A DNA stretch of 64,000 bases from Tetrapisispora phaffii CBS 4417 (GCF_000236905.1 NC_016523.1:434001-498000); one strand, 5' to 3'. Shown: positions 40,227 through 49,194, numbered from the stretch's first letter. Notes: a model not told the origin generated them from the letters alone. Numbers and translations are program-made.

Positions 40227-40696
40227 ATTGATATACCTTTACTCAATTTATTTTTGTGAACTGTGACGCATAGATATATATATAAATAGTAAATAAATAT
40301 ATATTCAGTTTATGATAATAAATGAAGCAACATCGGTTTATCTAAATTTCTATATATATTAGTATATTGTTTGTATCAATTTTATTGTATTATTGTACAG
40401 TGGTTAGATAGTTTATATCGTTATATAAATATCTAATAAAATCACTTTATAAAGAAGTTCGGTATGCCTGAGTGGTAAAGTGGATTTGTCACTTAACAAG
40501 TGACTGAAAATCGTATCGTTTTTTTAATTAATAAAGAAGAAGACGTATAGGCTCTTTTTCCAATATTGTAAATGACAGCCATTTCAAAAAATGATTATAT
40601 GAATTTTTGTGAGGACATGATATGGTATAAGTGATGCCAATATGTGAGTTGGTGATAAGAAAAGATGAAGCAAATATATGTTAATATTTAAATGAT
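40227..40696. other. Convergent region RTC3/GAR1
   Basis: 470 bases between convergent 3' ends. It holds a tRNA-like element with a T-run (next entry). RPF1 (YHR088W), which lies here in S. cerevisiae, is absent. Confidence 0.6.
40460..40525 (+). ncRNA. tRNA-like element lacking a T-arm, with Pol III-type terminator
   Basis: CGGTATG (40460-40466) can pair over seven positions, two of them G-U, with CGTATCG (40512-40518). TGCCTGAGTGG (40465-40475) matches an A-box. GTCAC-TTAACAA-GTGAC (40488-40504) forms a perfect five-base-pair, seven-base-loop anticodon-like arm with AAC in the anticodon position. Seven T residues follow directly. No T-arm or B-box is present. It could be a degenerate tRNA, a mitochondrial-type tRNA copy, or a small Pol III RNA. 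The D-stem is weak and no family is recognised. Confidence 0.35.
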
Positions 40697-41344
40697 TTAA
40701 TATCTTGAACCACCACGGCCACCACCTCTTGAGAAACCACCACGAGAACCACCACGACCACCTCCTCTAGAGAAGCCACCACGGGAGCCACCACGGGAGA
40801 AACCACCACGGGAGCCACCACGGGAGAAGCCACCACGGGAACCTCCTCTTGAGAAACCACCACGACTACCACCACTAGAGAAACCACCACGGCCACCTGG
40901 AGCACCGGTTCTCTTCTTCTTAGATTTTGGTTTTGGTGGACCAGCAATCTTTGGCTGTGGAATAAATCTTTCAATTGGTAGTAGTTTATCTGGAGCGATA
41001 TAGAATTTATCACCTTCCTTGAAACTAGTAGCTTGGACACCTTCAGAACATTTAATGGTGAAGAAAACTTCATTCAATGGACCTAAAATTTCATCAACTT
41101 TACCAACTTGAGTTTTATTTTCTAAATATATTGGAGCATTGAAATATGGAATTTTAGTATTTATAGAACGACAAACAATATCGTTTTCACAGTCATGCAT
41201 GAAAGCACCCATTTCTAAAACAGAGTCCGGTGGACCTTGTTGAAATGATCTACCACCATTACCACCACCTCTTGAAAAACCACCACCACGACCACCACGG
41301 AATCCACCTCTGGAACCGCCTCTAGCTCCGCCTCTGAAACTCAT
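40697..41344 (-). CDS. GAR1: H/ACA snoRNP protein Gar1
   Basis: This 215-residue protein (S. cerevisiae 205) has an N-terminal Gly/Arg-rich region ([20 protein letters not shown]), a central Gar1 domain (about 38-125, [23 protein letters not shown] then [27 protein letters not shown]), and a C-terminal GAR domain. That domain consists of repeated GGSRGGFSR units encoded by a near-perfect DNA repeat at 40700-40890. Gar1 is required for pseudouridylation of rRNA and pre-rRNA processing in the nucleolus. YHR089C orthologue, divergent from MRPS28, with PAC and RRPE motifs in the shared promoter. Confidence 0.97.
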   Translation of the reverse strand: MSFRGGARGGSRGGFRGGRGGGFSRGGGNGGRSFQQGPPDSVLEMGAFMHDCENDIVCRSINTKIPYFNAPIYLENKTQVGKVDEILGPLNEVFFTIKCSEGVQATSFKEGDKFYIAPDKLLPIERFIPQPKIAGPPKPKSKKKRTGAPGGRGGFSSGGSRGGFSRGGSRGGFSRGGSRGGFSRGGSRGGFSRGGGRGGSRGGFSRGGGRGGSRY

Positions 41345-41677
41345 ATTTTAATATAATACTTATTAGGAATGTAAATAATAGTGTTACTTTAAACGAAATA
41401 TATGTGTATATATAACGTCACTTCAATTCTTAAACAGGTTTTTACTTTTAATATCAATGAAAACAAAAATTAAATATTAATTGATTTAGTTTTATATTAT
41501 TATATCACCAGAAAAGCACAAAATAACTATTATTCCTGTTTGATTAAAACTTTTCAGCAAATGAAAAATAGACTAATTTAAATTGAATAATTCAAAGAGA
41601 CAACGTTAATATATCCAATTGTCAACAAACTTGAAAACATAAAAGCACTATTAATTATATTTTAACTAGTACATTTT

Positions 41678-41710
41678 AACTATTGACTATTAACTATTGA
41701 CTATTAACTA
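41678..41710. repeat. Short tandem repeat, 14-bp unit
   Basis: The unit AACTATTGACTATT occurs twice in full (41678-41691, 41692-41705) and then as AACTA. Each unit is itself two near-copies of a 7-mer. It lies immediately beside the PAC motif in the GAR1-MRPS28 promoter. Confidence 0.8.
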
Positions 41711-41719
41711 CATTATCAT

Positions 41720-41743
41720 CTCATCGCATCTTAAAAAATTTTC
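41720..41743. promoter_or_regulatory. PAC and RRPE pair (GAR1 promoter)
   Basis: CTCATCGC at 41720-41727 is the reverse complement of the PAC core GCGATGAG. AAAAATTTTC at 41734-41743 is an RRPE. Both face GAR1, about 380 bp upstream of its ATG. Spacing of a few bases is typical of ribosome-biogenesis promoters. Confidence 0.7.
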
Positions 41744-42041
41744 ATGAAAAATTATTGAAATTTCAAAATTCCAGAAACCGTGGTCACAGTTCACGAACAT
41801 ATTTTTAAATGTAAATGAATACACCAACATAATGAAAGGAAGTTGAAACCAAATTGAGCCTTTAAAGAAAGTCAATTGTATATTTAAAGAGTTCGTGTTT
41901 CTTGCGGTGGTTGAGACAATTGGAAGTGAAAAGATAGGCAAAGTAAATTAGTGTGTTTGTGCTCTTGGTCTAGGAAATTGGTTGTTGAGAAAAAGCTAGA
42001 TTTTTCAAAAGAAAAATAATTGGGAGTTTGGCAAACAAATA

Positions 42042-42968
42042 ATGTTAAGGTACGGATTGTTGGGTTTAAAACCTGCTTTAAACGCTTCAATAAAGAGGAA
42101 TTTGAGTGGGACTGGTGCAGTAGAAGGACAAAAAGCTATTAGATATCTGAAATCGCAAAAGATTAGACAAAAAAATGAAGCCATTCAAGCTTCCATTAAA
42201 AATGCTCTAGATACTGTTGATCCTGTCCTTGGTAAAGCTGATACTCCTTTTATCAATCGTATTTTATCTGAATTAGAAGAGAAAAATGTTTTAGCAGGAG
42301 GTCATACTAAAGACGAAGTTGAAAAATTAATTGCTGCCATCGAGGCTAAGAATATAGATGAATCTACTCGTAATGTGCAAGGTTCCCTATTAACACAAAA
42401 TGACACTACTTCATTATTATTAAAACCAGATGAAAAAATGTTTGCAACGAGACGTGAAGCAATACTGAGGATTTTAAATATTAAGAATTCAGATAGTAAA
42501 AATAGAGTTAAACTAGCAACGCGTCTTGCTATTAAAGAATTTCAAAGATTCGAAGGTGATGTTGGATCAAGTGAAGTACAAGCTGCTTGTATGACTATTA
42601 GAATTTATAATATGGCTAGAAATCTAAAAGAACATCATAAGAATTTTGCAATGATTAGATCATTAAGAATGTTAGTTCAACAAAGACAATCTATTTTACG
42701 ATATTTAAAGAGAGATAATCCTGAAAAATATTTTTGGACTATTCAAAAATTAGGTTTATCTGATCTTTCGGTCACTAAAGAATTTAATATGGACAGACAA
42801 TATATGCAAGATTTCAAATTTTATGGTGATAAAATACTTGTTAAAGAATCTAAAAATGAAACAGAAAGAAAACGTAAAGAAGTGAGAAAACAAAAAAAGT
42901 TATCAAAAAATTCAGCTTCGATAGTCGAAGAGAATTCAAATATTGTTGAAATTGGCATGAAACAATAG
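42042..42968 (+). CDS. MRPS28: Mitochondrial small-subunit ribosomal protein Mrps28 (uS15m)
   Basis: This 308-residue protein (S. cerevisiae 286) has a basic N-terminal mitochondrial presequence ([19 protein letters not shown]). A yeast-specific N-terminal extension follows, and then the S15 domain (about 130-245), including [21 protein letters not shown], the signature helix of uS15. The C-terminal tail is Lys-rich. It binds 15S rRNA in the mitochondrial small subunit. YDR337W orthologue, here between GAR1 and YNG2 of the YHR segment. A Puf3-type motif lies 140 nt after the stop. Confidence 0.94.
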   Translation: MLRYGLLGLKPALNASIKRNLSGTGAVEGQKAIRYLKSQKIRQKNEAIQASIKNALDTVDPVLGKADTPFINRILSELEEKNVLAGGHTKDEVEKLIAAIEAKNIDESTRNVQGSLLTQNDTTSLLLKPDEKMFATRREAILRILNIKNSDSKNRVKLATRLAIKEFQRFEGDVGSSEVQAACMTIRIYNMARNLKEHHKNFAMIRSLRMLVQQRQSILRYLKRDNPEKYFWTIQKLGLSDLSVTKEFNMDRQYMQDFKFYGDKILVKESKNETERKRKEVRKQKKLSKNSASIVEENSNIVEIGMKQ

Positions 42969-43319
42969 CTAATGCAAGTTGTGTAAAAACAATTCTCCAA
43001 AATTGTACCCAGTACAATTATGATGATGCGATATATTTATTGACATTTAAGGACTTTTATTCACGTTCCTTATCTTTTCAAGTAAAAATTCTCGATACTT
43101 TCACCTGTAAATAACCATGTAAGTATATAAAAAAGCACAGAAATAAGGTTTTTATGTGTAATTTAATATTCATCATTTGATGCAACAAAGATTAGTAATA
43201 ATATTTGATTTATAGTGTCTGTAGACCTATGTATGTATATATATCAAAGTTAATCTTCAATGAAACGACTAAAAAATTTAATAAATATAATCTTGCCTTA
43301 CCTATTGGTTGATTCTATT
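42969..43319. other. Convergent region MRPS28/YNG2
   Basis: 351 AT-rich bases between convergent 3' ends. The Puf3-type motif is listed separately; nothing else seen. Confidence 0.6.
43106..43113 (+). promoter_or_regulatory. Puf3-type 3' UTR element (TGTAAATA)
   Basis: CCTGTAAATA lies 138 nt downstream of the MRPS28 stop on the sense strand. The C two bases before UGUAAAUA fits the extended Puf3 consensus. Confidence 0.55.
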
Positions 43320-44204
43320 TCAACTACGTTTCTTCTTTAAAGTATTTTTGGCCAACTCTTGCCTGCAATCTGGACAATACCAGGCACCTTGAGGTGGCTC
43401 ATTCAAGTTAACACAACCATAATGAAACCATTCGTACTTACAGTTAGCCCCATCACATGCAACCATTTCGCCATACGATACACTTTGGCAAAAGCAATAT
43501 AATGTTTTATCTTCTTCCTCATCTCCACCATTATTCATTCCTGTGAATATATTGGCTGAACTTATATCACCTAACCCATAAACTTCAGAATTCTTTGTCG
43601 CAAGTGAAGTAGATTCAGCGCCTTCTGTTGAACCAACGCCATTAGGGGGTCTGATATCCTCTTTTATATTACTTTTGGTATTTTCTAATTTATTTGAAGA
43701 TAGACGGTTAGTTTGTCTCTTCTTCTTCGTATTTTCACCAGTCGTTCCTAACGGTGTCGATGCTTTTCTCTTCTTTTCTGTACTAGTTGCACTAGCGATT
43801 GAAGCACCTCTTGAAGTTTCCATATCACTATCCAATTCTTCTTCGAGTGGCACTAAAAGACCATCATCTTCTAATAGTTCTACACCTTTCTCTAATTTCT
43901 TTAAATGTTTTGTGATTAAATATAGCATGGTGTTGGCTTTCATGGCTTTAATTTTCTGTATATCTTTTGCTTTCTCCATCTCATTTTTTATTTGTTTTGT
44001 TACTTCAGCTTCTTTTGGGTACTCCTTCAGTGAACCATTCTGTTTAATAAATTTTTGAATATCTGAATCTAATTTATTATAATGACTTTTCATATCATAT
44101 ATGGAATTATCATGATTCTTTATTTCTTCTAGTAAGTATTTAAACTCAGCTTGTAGATTGGAAACATCATTTATAGTTTGTTCGAATAAAGCACTTGGAT
44201 CCAT
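43320..44204 (-). CDS. YNG2: Yng2, ING-family subunit of NuA4 histone acetyltransferase
   Basis: This 294-residue protein (S. cerevisiae 282) begins MDPSALFEQTINDVSNLQAEF, matching the Yng2 N-terminal ING coiled-coil domain (about 1-105). It ends with a PHD finger (about 238-285), C4HC3 type: CFC, then CDGANC, WFHYGCV and WYCPDC. The PHD binds trimethylated H3K4, and the N-terminus contacts Epl1 in the Piccolo module of NuA4. The open frame runs three codons further to a TTG; the ATG at 44204 fits the family. YHR090C orthologue, between MRPS28 and FCF1. Confidence 0.96.
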   Translation of the reverse strand: MDPSALFEQTINDVSNLQAEFKYLLEEIKNHDNSIYDMKSHYNKLDSDIQKFIKQNGSLKEYPKEAEVTKQIKNEMEKAKDIQKIKAMKANTMLYLITKHLKKLEKGVELLEDDGLLVPLEEELDSDMETSRGASIASATSTEKKRKASTPLGTTGENTKKKRQTNRLSSNKLENTKSNIKEDIRPPNGVGSTEGAESTSLATKNSEVYGLGDISSANIFTGMNNGGDEEEDKTLYCFCQSVSYGEMVACDGANCKYEWFHYGCVNLNEPPQGAWYCPDCRQELAKNTLKKKRS

Positions 44205-44544
44205 TTTATCCAACGTTTTCAGTTGACTGTTTTTTGCTCTAACACTTTAACGTTACAAATTATGAAGACTTTTAATGATATATTAAATATATTGTCAATA
44301 GAAACTTGGATCATTTTAGTCTATGTTATTAATATTTGATTTTTAATATTTGCATTTTCGCTTGCAATATGTATTTCATGAAAAATGGCTACAGCGTTAT
44401 ATAATTAACTATAGGAAACTAGTATGTATCAATAATGAAAAGTATAACTCAAAGATCAAACATGTGTATATATTGTTATGTCTATTTATATATATAATGA
44501 GAAAGTTATTAAACAATTTTAGAATGCAGAAAGTACTATATGAT
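44205..44544. other. Intergenic region: YNG2 promoter and FCF1 3' flank
   Basis: 340 AT-rich bases between two minus-strand genes. A plus-strand open frame here (44350-44562) lacks recognisable similarity. Nothing else seen. Confidence 0.5.
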
Positions 44545-45114
44545 TTAAAACACATCCGGTAATTTTTCTATAACGTATGCGTGACCACCAACACTCATTA
44601 ATGGAATACCCGGAATTTTTCTTACTCTTTGTTTTAAACCTTGATCATTTGTTGCCACTATGTAACATTTATGTTGCAACACTCTGTTCACGATACAGTC
44701 ATCTGCATAGGTACCCTTGTGTGAACAACTTAATCTTTTGATTCTTGGGTCTCTAGCCAGTCTTAATGCAATACGATACTTAGGACCAAGTTTTTCTAAT
44801 TCTGCCATAACACAGTCTGTAATAAGTGGGTTACATTTCGCCAATAAACAGTCCATCATACCTTTTATTATATCTATCTTCTTTTGGATAGAAAAATTTA
44901 TGAAATTGGTATCAATTAAAACTTGATAAGGTGGTCTAATTGCTTCATTAAATTGGAAAAATAATGCACTTGAAACTTGAGGTATGTTTCTAGTTAATTC
45001 TGGGTCATCCTTCTGAACATTTTTCTTCTGATTAGCTTTCAGTCTTTGATCTTTCTTTGTATCTATCGTACGTTTCACTAAGGCAAACTTTCTTGTCTTC
45101 TTAGCTTTACCCAT
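44545..45114 (-). CDS. FCF1: Fcf1/Utp24, PIN-domain endonuclease of the SSU processome
   Basis: This 189-residue protein is the same length as S. cerevisiae Fcf1. It has a basic N-terminus (MGKAKKTRKFALVKRTIDTKKDQRLK). The PIN domain (about 60-175) has the acidic catalytic positions visible in VLIDTNFINFSI (Asp-Thr-Asn), MAELEKLG, and DDCIV then VATNDQGLKQRVR. Fcf1 cleaves pre-rRNA at sites A1 and A2 in early 40S assembly. A perfect PAC motif lies 250 bp upstream. YDR339C orthologue, the last gene of the YDR/YHR block before the tRNA/LTR island. Confidence 0.97.
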   Translation of the reverse strand: MGKAKKTRKFALVKRTIDTKKDQRLKANQKKNVQKDDPELTRNIPQVSSALFFQFNEAIRPPYQVLIDTNFINFSIQKKIDIIKGMMDCLLAKCNPLITDCVMAELEKLGPKYRIALRLARDPRIKRLSCSHKGTYADDCIVNRVLQHKCYIVATNDQGLKQRVRKIPGIPLMSVGGHAYVIEKLPDVF

Positions 45115-45745
45115 TTTTATAATCTAGTGGTTGATTGTATAAATATATTTAGTAAACTGCTGTTATGTTGACAGTGTCTTCACTAGTTTTTGTTTGTTTG
45201 TTTCTTTTTGAATAACTATCCAAGAGAAACATTCATTCGATATATAATCAACTATATTAAATAGGTAATCAAGTCGTATATACATTTATATTAATTAAAC
45301 ATTTATCTTATGATGTTATGTATTGATGTAGTATTACTGCAAAGAAAAGTTTTTAAATTATGCGATGAGATGCCTATTCGTGAGATGTGATGCATAGCGA
45401 TGATTATTAAAATGACAGTAATAGATATATCTGTCAGTATAGTACAAGACGGAGGATATCTGCTGGAGATAAACAAGGTAAAGCTGGATTATACCATAAT
45501 ACATATTAGAGAAAAGGAGAATTAACAATGTTGGAAGTTATTTAAGATTGCCGGCCGTTATTAGTAAGAAAGTAAGACATATTTTAAGAAACATGATGGT
45601 CTTCTATTCAAAAAACTACCGAGGTAGTAATCTAAATGTTTTTGTCAAACAGTATGTGCTTTAGATTATTGATGGTTAAATATATCGGTTATATCGTATT
45701 AACTTTAACAATAAAATAAAGGTTCAAGCAAAATTAAAAAAATAG
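45115..45745. other. FCF1 promoter region and tRNA 3' flank
   Basis: 631 bases upstream of FCF1 and downstream of tRNA-Ser. The PAC motif is listed separately. On the minus strand a T-run follows the tRNA (AAAAAAA-rich plus strand near 45735-45741) and can serve as its Pol III terminator. No gene seen. Confidence 0.6.
45362..45371 (+). promoter_or_regulatory. PAC motif (GCGATGAGAT) upstream of FCF1
   Basis: A perfect ten-base PAC lies 248 bp upstream of the FCF1 ATG. An RRPE-like GAAAAGTTTTT lies about 20 bp nearer to the gene (about 45344-45354), and a second GCGATGA lies at about 45397. This fits Ribi-regulon control. Confidence 0.7.
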
Positions 45746-45846
45746 CGTCACAGACAGGATTCGAACCTGCGCAGGTAAAACCCAATGCCTATCTCGCTTT
45801 TCAAAGGAATAGCAGGGCATCGCCTTAACCACTCGGCCACTGGGAC
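45746..45846 (-). tRNA. tRNA-Ser(GCU) with a 19-nt intron
   Basis: On the minus strand GTCCCAG..CTGTGAC closes the acceptor stem. GTGGCCGAGTGG is the A-box and D-arm, GGTTCGAATCC the B-box and T-loop, and TTGGGTTTTACCTGC belongs to the long class II variable arm. The anticodon arm is ATGCC-C-T-GCT-A with the intron inserted one base 3' of the anticodon, then A-GGCAT. The intron reads TTCCTTTGAAAAGCGAGAT. The mature length is 82 nt. S. cerevisiae tS(GCU) genes also carry a 19-nt intron at this position. The 5' end faces the LTR-like repeat 90 bp away. Confidence 0.96.
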
Positions 45847-45936
45847 GTCTATGTTGTTTAATAAATAAGGCTATTTTTTATAACAATGGAAAAATACTTC
45901 ATGGATTTAAAAGTATGATTTAATTGTTGGAAATGT

Positions 45937-46338
45937 CACTGGATGTATAAGTGACTATACGATACCAGATATTACCTTTTTAGGAGATTATTGTTGTAAA
46001 CCTGAAACAATAGTGCCTGCAAGAATGTAATAGCAAAATTCCTAATGCATAAATAGTGCTGTAGAACCATCGGTCTACCGTACGTGTTCAACTCGACGAC
46101 GTTGTCTCGTTGGACAGAACGGTAGATTGAAATATTATGTACATATAAACCCCGGTAATCAATGGTAAATAATTCATTGATCCAAGTCCAAGAGACCAGA
46201 GAGATTAATCTAAATATCTAGTATATAATTTAACAACATTTTAATATAGTAAAGCAATGAATTCAACTATTGAGCAATATAGTATATAATCTAACAACTA
46301 TTAATATATTAAAGCAATGAACACATCTATTGAGCACT
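45937..46338 (+). mobile_element. Left 402-bp LTR-like repeat (inverted partner at 48793-49194)
   Basis: This is a 402-bp sequence matching the reverse complement of 48793-49194 with three transitions and no gaps. Its outer edge is 90 bp upstream of tRNA-Ser, a favoured insertion zone for Ty elements. It contains a TATA-like ACATATAAAC (about 46140), a TGAAACA core (46003-46009) and an internal two-copy ~60-bp tandem repeat at its inner end (about 46218-46338). TGTTGG at 45925 and CAACA ending at 46356 could be the TG..CA ends of a 432-bp solo LTR. The partner copy does not share those outer bases, and no target duplication is evident. Confidence 0.65.
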
Positions 46339-46589
46339 AAGATTTATTAATCAACACAATATACATTGTAAGATGCTCTTTATATCTTTAATTATTCCAA
46401 ACTTATTTCTTTTTTTCGTTTGATGCGTACGTATCGAATGCGCGCTTGATTTTATTTTCCATTTTTTAGTTTAAGAACTGGTAAGTTTATTTGAAATTAA
46501 AACTATTTAATTGTTGCAAATATAAATATTAACTTTGCAATTGGAAAACCTGATTTGTAAGTTTAATAGTTTATAAATATAGCTTTTAA

Positions 46590-48281
46590 ATGAAGGAAGA
46601 GAAGAGGTCTGAAGTAAGGAGAAAGGTAGCTGAAAAATGGTGTAATTTTGGCGTGAAAACAAAACTTCAGAAAACTGGCGTGTCAACAGATGAACAAAGT
46701 AACCGCAACTATAGACAGGTAATTGATCTTACTAACTCTTCAGAAGATGATACTGATATAGAGACTTCAAACATGGCTGACAATTGTGAAGTGATTACAG
46801 ATAGCGCTGAACTAGAAAATGAACATAGTCAATTTAAGCTAGTAGAATCACAATTGTATGAACAGAATGAGTCGAATGAGTCGAATAACTCATTTACTAA
46901 ATCTCCTTATTTTATTAGGATGAAGGATATTTTTGGAGATAATAGGCTCAAAACTTCCATCTTATTTAGTTTTCAATTTGAGATGAATTTTCTATTAAGT
47001 CAGTTCAACTTGGACACAATTGAAAATATTTATGTTATTGCACAAAAGAATACAGTAGTTCCTCCAACATTAAAAAAATTTAATTCTGTCTTCGATAGAC
47101 TAAATATTGTCGAGTTTTATATGCCTCCATTCAGCTGTCATCATTCAAAAATGGTGATCAATATATATGAGGATAAATCATGTAAACTTTTCATTCCTTC
47201 AAATAATTTTACATTTTATGAAACCAATTTACCTCAACAAGTTTGCTGGGAAGGACCAACCTTACCTTATGATATAAACTCCAAAAATCAAAAGATTTCA
47301 TTCAAAGAAAATTTAATTTCCTATTTTCAATCATATCCTAGTGAAGTGAAAATTATGAATAGAACTATAATTCCAATGATCTCTAATATCGATTTTTCGA
47401 AATTGAATAATGTAGAATTTTTGTATTCAAGTCCTAATGATAAAGACTCAGGAATATCCAAACTGCTTTATCTGCTGGAAAAGAACGATTTGTTAGGCTG
47501 CTCCGATGATATCAATAAAAGGACACATTTTTTGTGTCAAAGTTCAACAATTGGAGGTTCATTATCGAAAACCGTTCCCCTTAATATTTTTACACATTTA
47601 ATGATCCCAGAATTCTCCGGGATTCAAAAATCTAACAAAAAACTCAAAACATCTCAGGAATTGATTGATATTTACAGAGAAAAACGTATTTCACCATATA
47701 TCGTATATCCCACTGTAGAAGAGTTAAGGAATTCACCTTCGGGTTGGAAATGTTCGAATTGGTTTCATTTTAACTATAAAAACAAAGCAGAATATTATGA
47801 GGTTCTTGCTAAAGACTTCAAATTATTTTACAAGCAGAAAGATCAATTAACTTCGAAGTATAGAAAGGCGACCCCATCTCATTCCAAATTTTATATACGA
47901 TGTACAGAAAACGATTCAAAAGTTCCTGCCAGGTTTTCTAAACTGGATTGGTGTATTTTTACCTCTTCAAATTTAAGTTTCAATGCTTGGGGCAAACTTT
48001 CTTCTAAGCCAAGAAACTATGAAGTCGGCATATTATTATGTTCAAACGAAGGACAGCAAATAAACTGTTCTAGTTTTTCAAGAAAAATTGATGAGCATCA
48101 AGGTTGTAGTAGATTATCTGATTCAAACAATACAAAAAATGACGGTAAAAAAAATATTAATGTCATGGTACCTTTCACTCTTCCATTAGAACCTTATGAT
48201 ATTAAGTACGATACAGCATTTTGCATACAGAAAAGTTATAATCTGCCTGATTGCTTTGGTGAAGTCAATGATCCGTATTGA
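46590..48281 (+). CDS. TDP1: Tyrosyl-DNA phosphodiesterase 1
   Basis: This 563-residue protein (S. cerevisiae 544) has the two HKD half-sites of the phospholipase D superfamily: HSKM (His185, Lys187) within FSCHHSKMVINIY, and HSKFY (His431, Lys433) followed by SSNLSFNAWG. PYDI and YFQSYPSE-type segments also fit the family. Tdp1 removes topoisomerase I peptides and other adducts from 3' DNA ends in the nucleus. The N-terminal ~100 residues are disordered and Ser/Glu/Asn-rich. In S. cerevisiae TDP1 is YBR223C, unrelated to the neighbours seen here. The gene is enclosed by two inverted LTR-like repeats. Confidence 0.93.
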   Translation: MKEEKRSEVRRKVAEKWCNFGVKTKLQKTGVSTDEQSNRNYRQVIDLTNSSEDDTDIETSNMADNCEVITDSAELENEHSQFKLVESQLYEQNESNESNNSFTKSPYFIRMKDIFGDNRLKTSILFSFQFEMNFLLSQFNLDTIENIYVIAQKNTVVPPTLKKFNSVFDRLNIVEFYMPPFSCHHSKMVINIYEDKSCKLFIPSNNFTFYETNLPQQVCWEGPTLPYDINSKNQKISFKENLISYFQSYPSEVKIMNRTIIPMISNIDFSKLNNVEFLYSSPNDKDSGISKLLYLLEKNDLLGCSDDINKRTHFLCQSSTIGGSLSKTVPLNIFTHLMIPEFSGIQKSNKKLKTSQELIDIYREKRISPYIVYPTVEELRNSPSGWKCSNWFHFNYKNKAEYYEVLAKDFKLFYKQKDQLTSKYRKATPSHSKFYIRCTENDSKVPARFSKLDWCIFTSSNLSFNAWGKLSSKPRNYEVGILLCSNEGQQINCSSFSRKIDEHQGCSRLSDSNNTKNDGKKNINVMVPFTLPLEPYDIKYDTAFCIQKSYNLPDCFGEVNDPY

Positions 48282-48792
48282 TTTTAGGTTACTAATTTGA
48301 AATTTGCATATGTAGTTAATTATCCTAATAAATCATCGAACCGCTGACGTTCTATTACTTATTTGCTAAACTGTTGCTAACGTACTATTAATAAAAAATA
48401 GATTATATTTATAATAATTAACACGTTTTGACATTGGAACACACTGTTGCATGAAATAGAACCATCTGCCAAAAATTTGCTAAGTTTAAATCTGAAATAC
48501 TTTTGACATAAAACAGGTCTATTTAGAAGCCACAATTTCAATATTATGTTGACTGTCTATTTAGATGTCAGTATCATTGCTGTTAAGGATGTAAGTCTGT
48601 GAGTGATTTTATAAGCTTGCTGGAAAGCAAGTTTTATTTAAAGGTTAAAGGAGTACTGAAAAGGACGTGTCACATACAGATGTATTGGGTATGGATCTTG
48701 ATAAGAACGGAGAAATTTGACTTTTGCTATACTCATACATTAGTAGTATTGAAAGCGACATCAATGACGTGGAAAAGGCGCCAGAGAATGTA
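48282..48792. other. Intergenic region between TDP1 and the right repeat
   Basis: 511 bases downstream of TDP1 inside the inverted-repeat bracket. A 64-codon open frame at 48599-48793 has no recognisable similarity. Nothing else seen. Confidence 0.5.
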
Positions 48793-49194
48793 AGTGCTCA
48801 ATAGATGTGTTCATTGCTTTAATATATTAATAGTTGTTAGATTATATACTATATTGCTCAATAGTTGAATTCATTGCTTTACTATATTAAAATGTTGTTA
48901 AATTATATACTAGATATTTAGATTAATCTCTCTGGTCTCTTGGACTTGGATCAATGAATTATTTACCATTGATTACCGGGGTTTATATGTACATAATATT
49001 TCAATCTACCGTTCTGTCCAACGAGACAACGTCGTCGAGTTGAACACGTACGGTAGACCGATGGTTCTACAGCACTATTTATGCATTAGGAATTTTGCTA
49101 TTACATTCTTGCGGGCACTATTGTTTCAGGTTTGCAACAATAATCTCCTAAAAAGGTAATATCTGGTATCGTATAGTCACTTATACGTCCAGTG
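48793..49194 (-). mobile_element. Right 402-bp LTR-like repeat (inverted copy)
   Basis: Reverse complement of the left copy over its full 402 bp with three differences (left/right: GATGTA/GACGTA, GTTGTAA/GTTGCAA, CCTGCA/CCCGCA). Homology stops sharply at CACTGG on the outer side and GAGCACT on the inner side. The TGTTGG and CAACA present around the left copy are missing here. It is probably a partial LTR or a duplicated segment of one. Confidence 0.65.

Larger units (their letters stand above)
41345..42041. other. Divergent GAR1-MRPS28 promoter region
   Basis: 697 bases. They contain a short tandem repeat and a PAC/RRPE pair, both listed separately. No further gene seen. Confidence 0.6.

Noticed and set aside
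40700..40890. Non-coding tandem repeat or CRISPR-like array
   Set aside because: The repeat encodes the Gly/Arg-rich GAR domain of Gar1 in frame. No CRISPR-type repeat-spacer array exists in the window.
45925..46356. Full 432-bp solo LTR with TGTTGG..CAACA ends
   Set aside because: Not adopted as the feature boundary because the inverted copy lacks these ends and no target-site duplication is visible; noted as a possibility only.
46730..46736. TACTAAC inside TDP1 as an intron
   Set aside because: No GTATGT donor nearby and the frame is continuous through it.
48599..48793. 64-codon ORF downstream of TDP1
   Set aside because: No similarity seen, and it runs into the right repeat; judged as chance.
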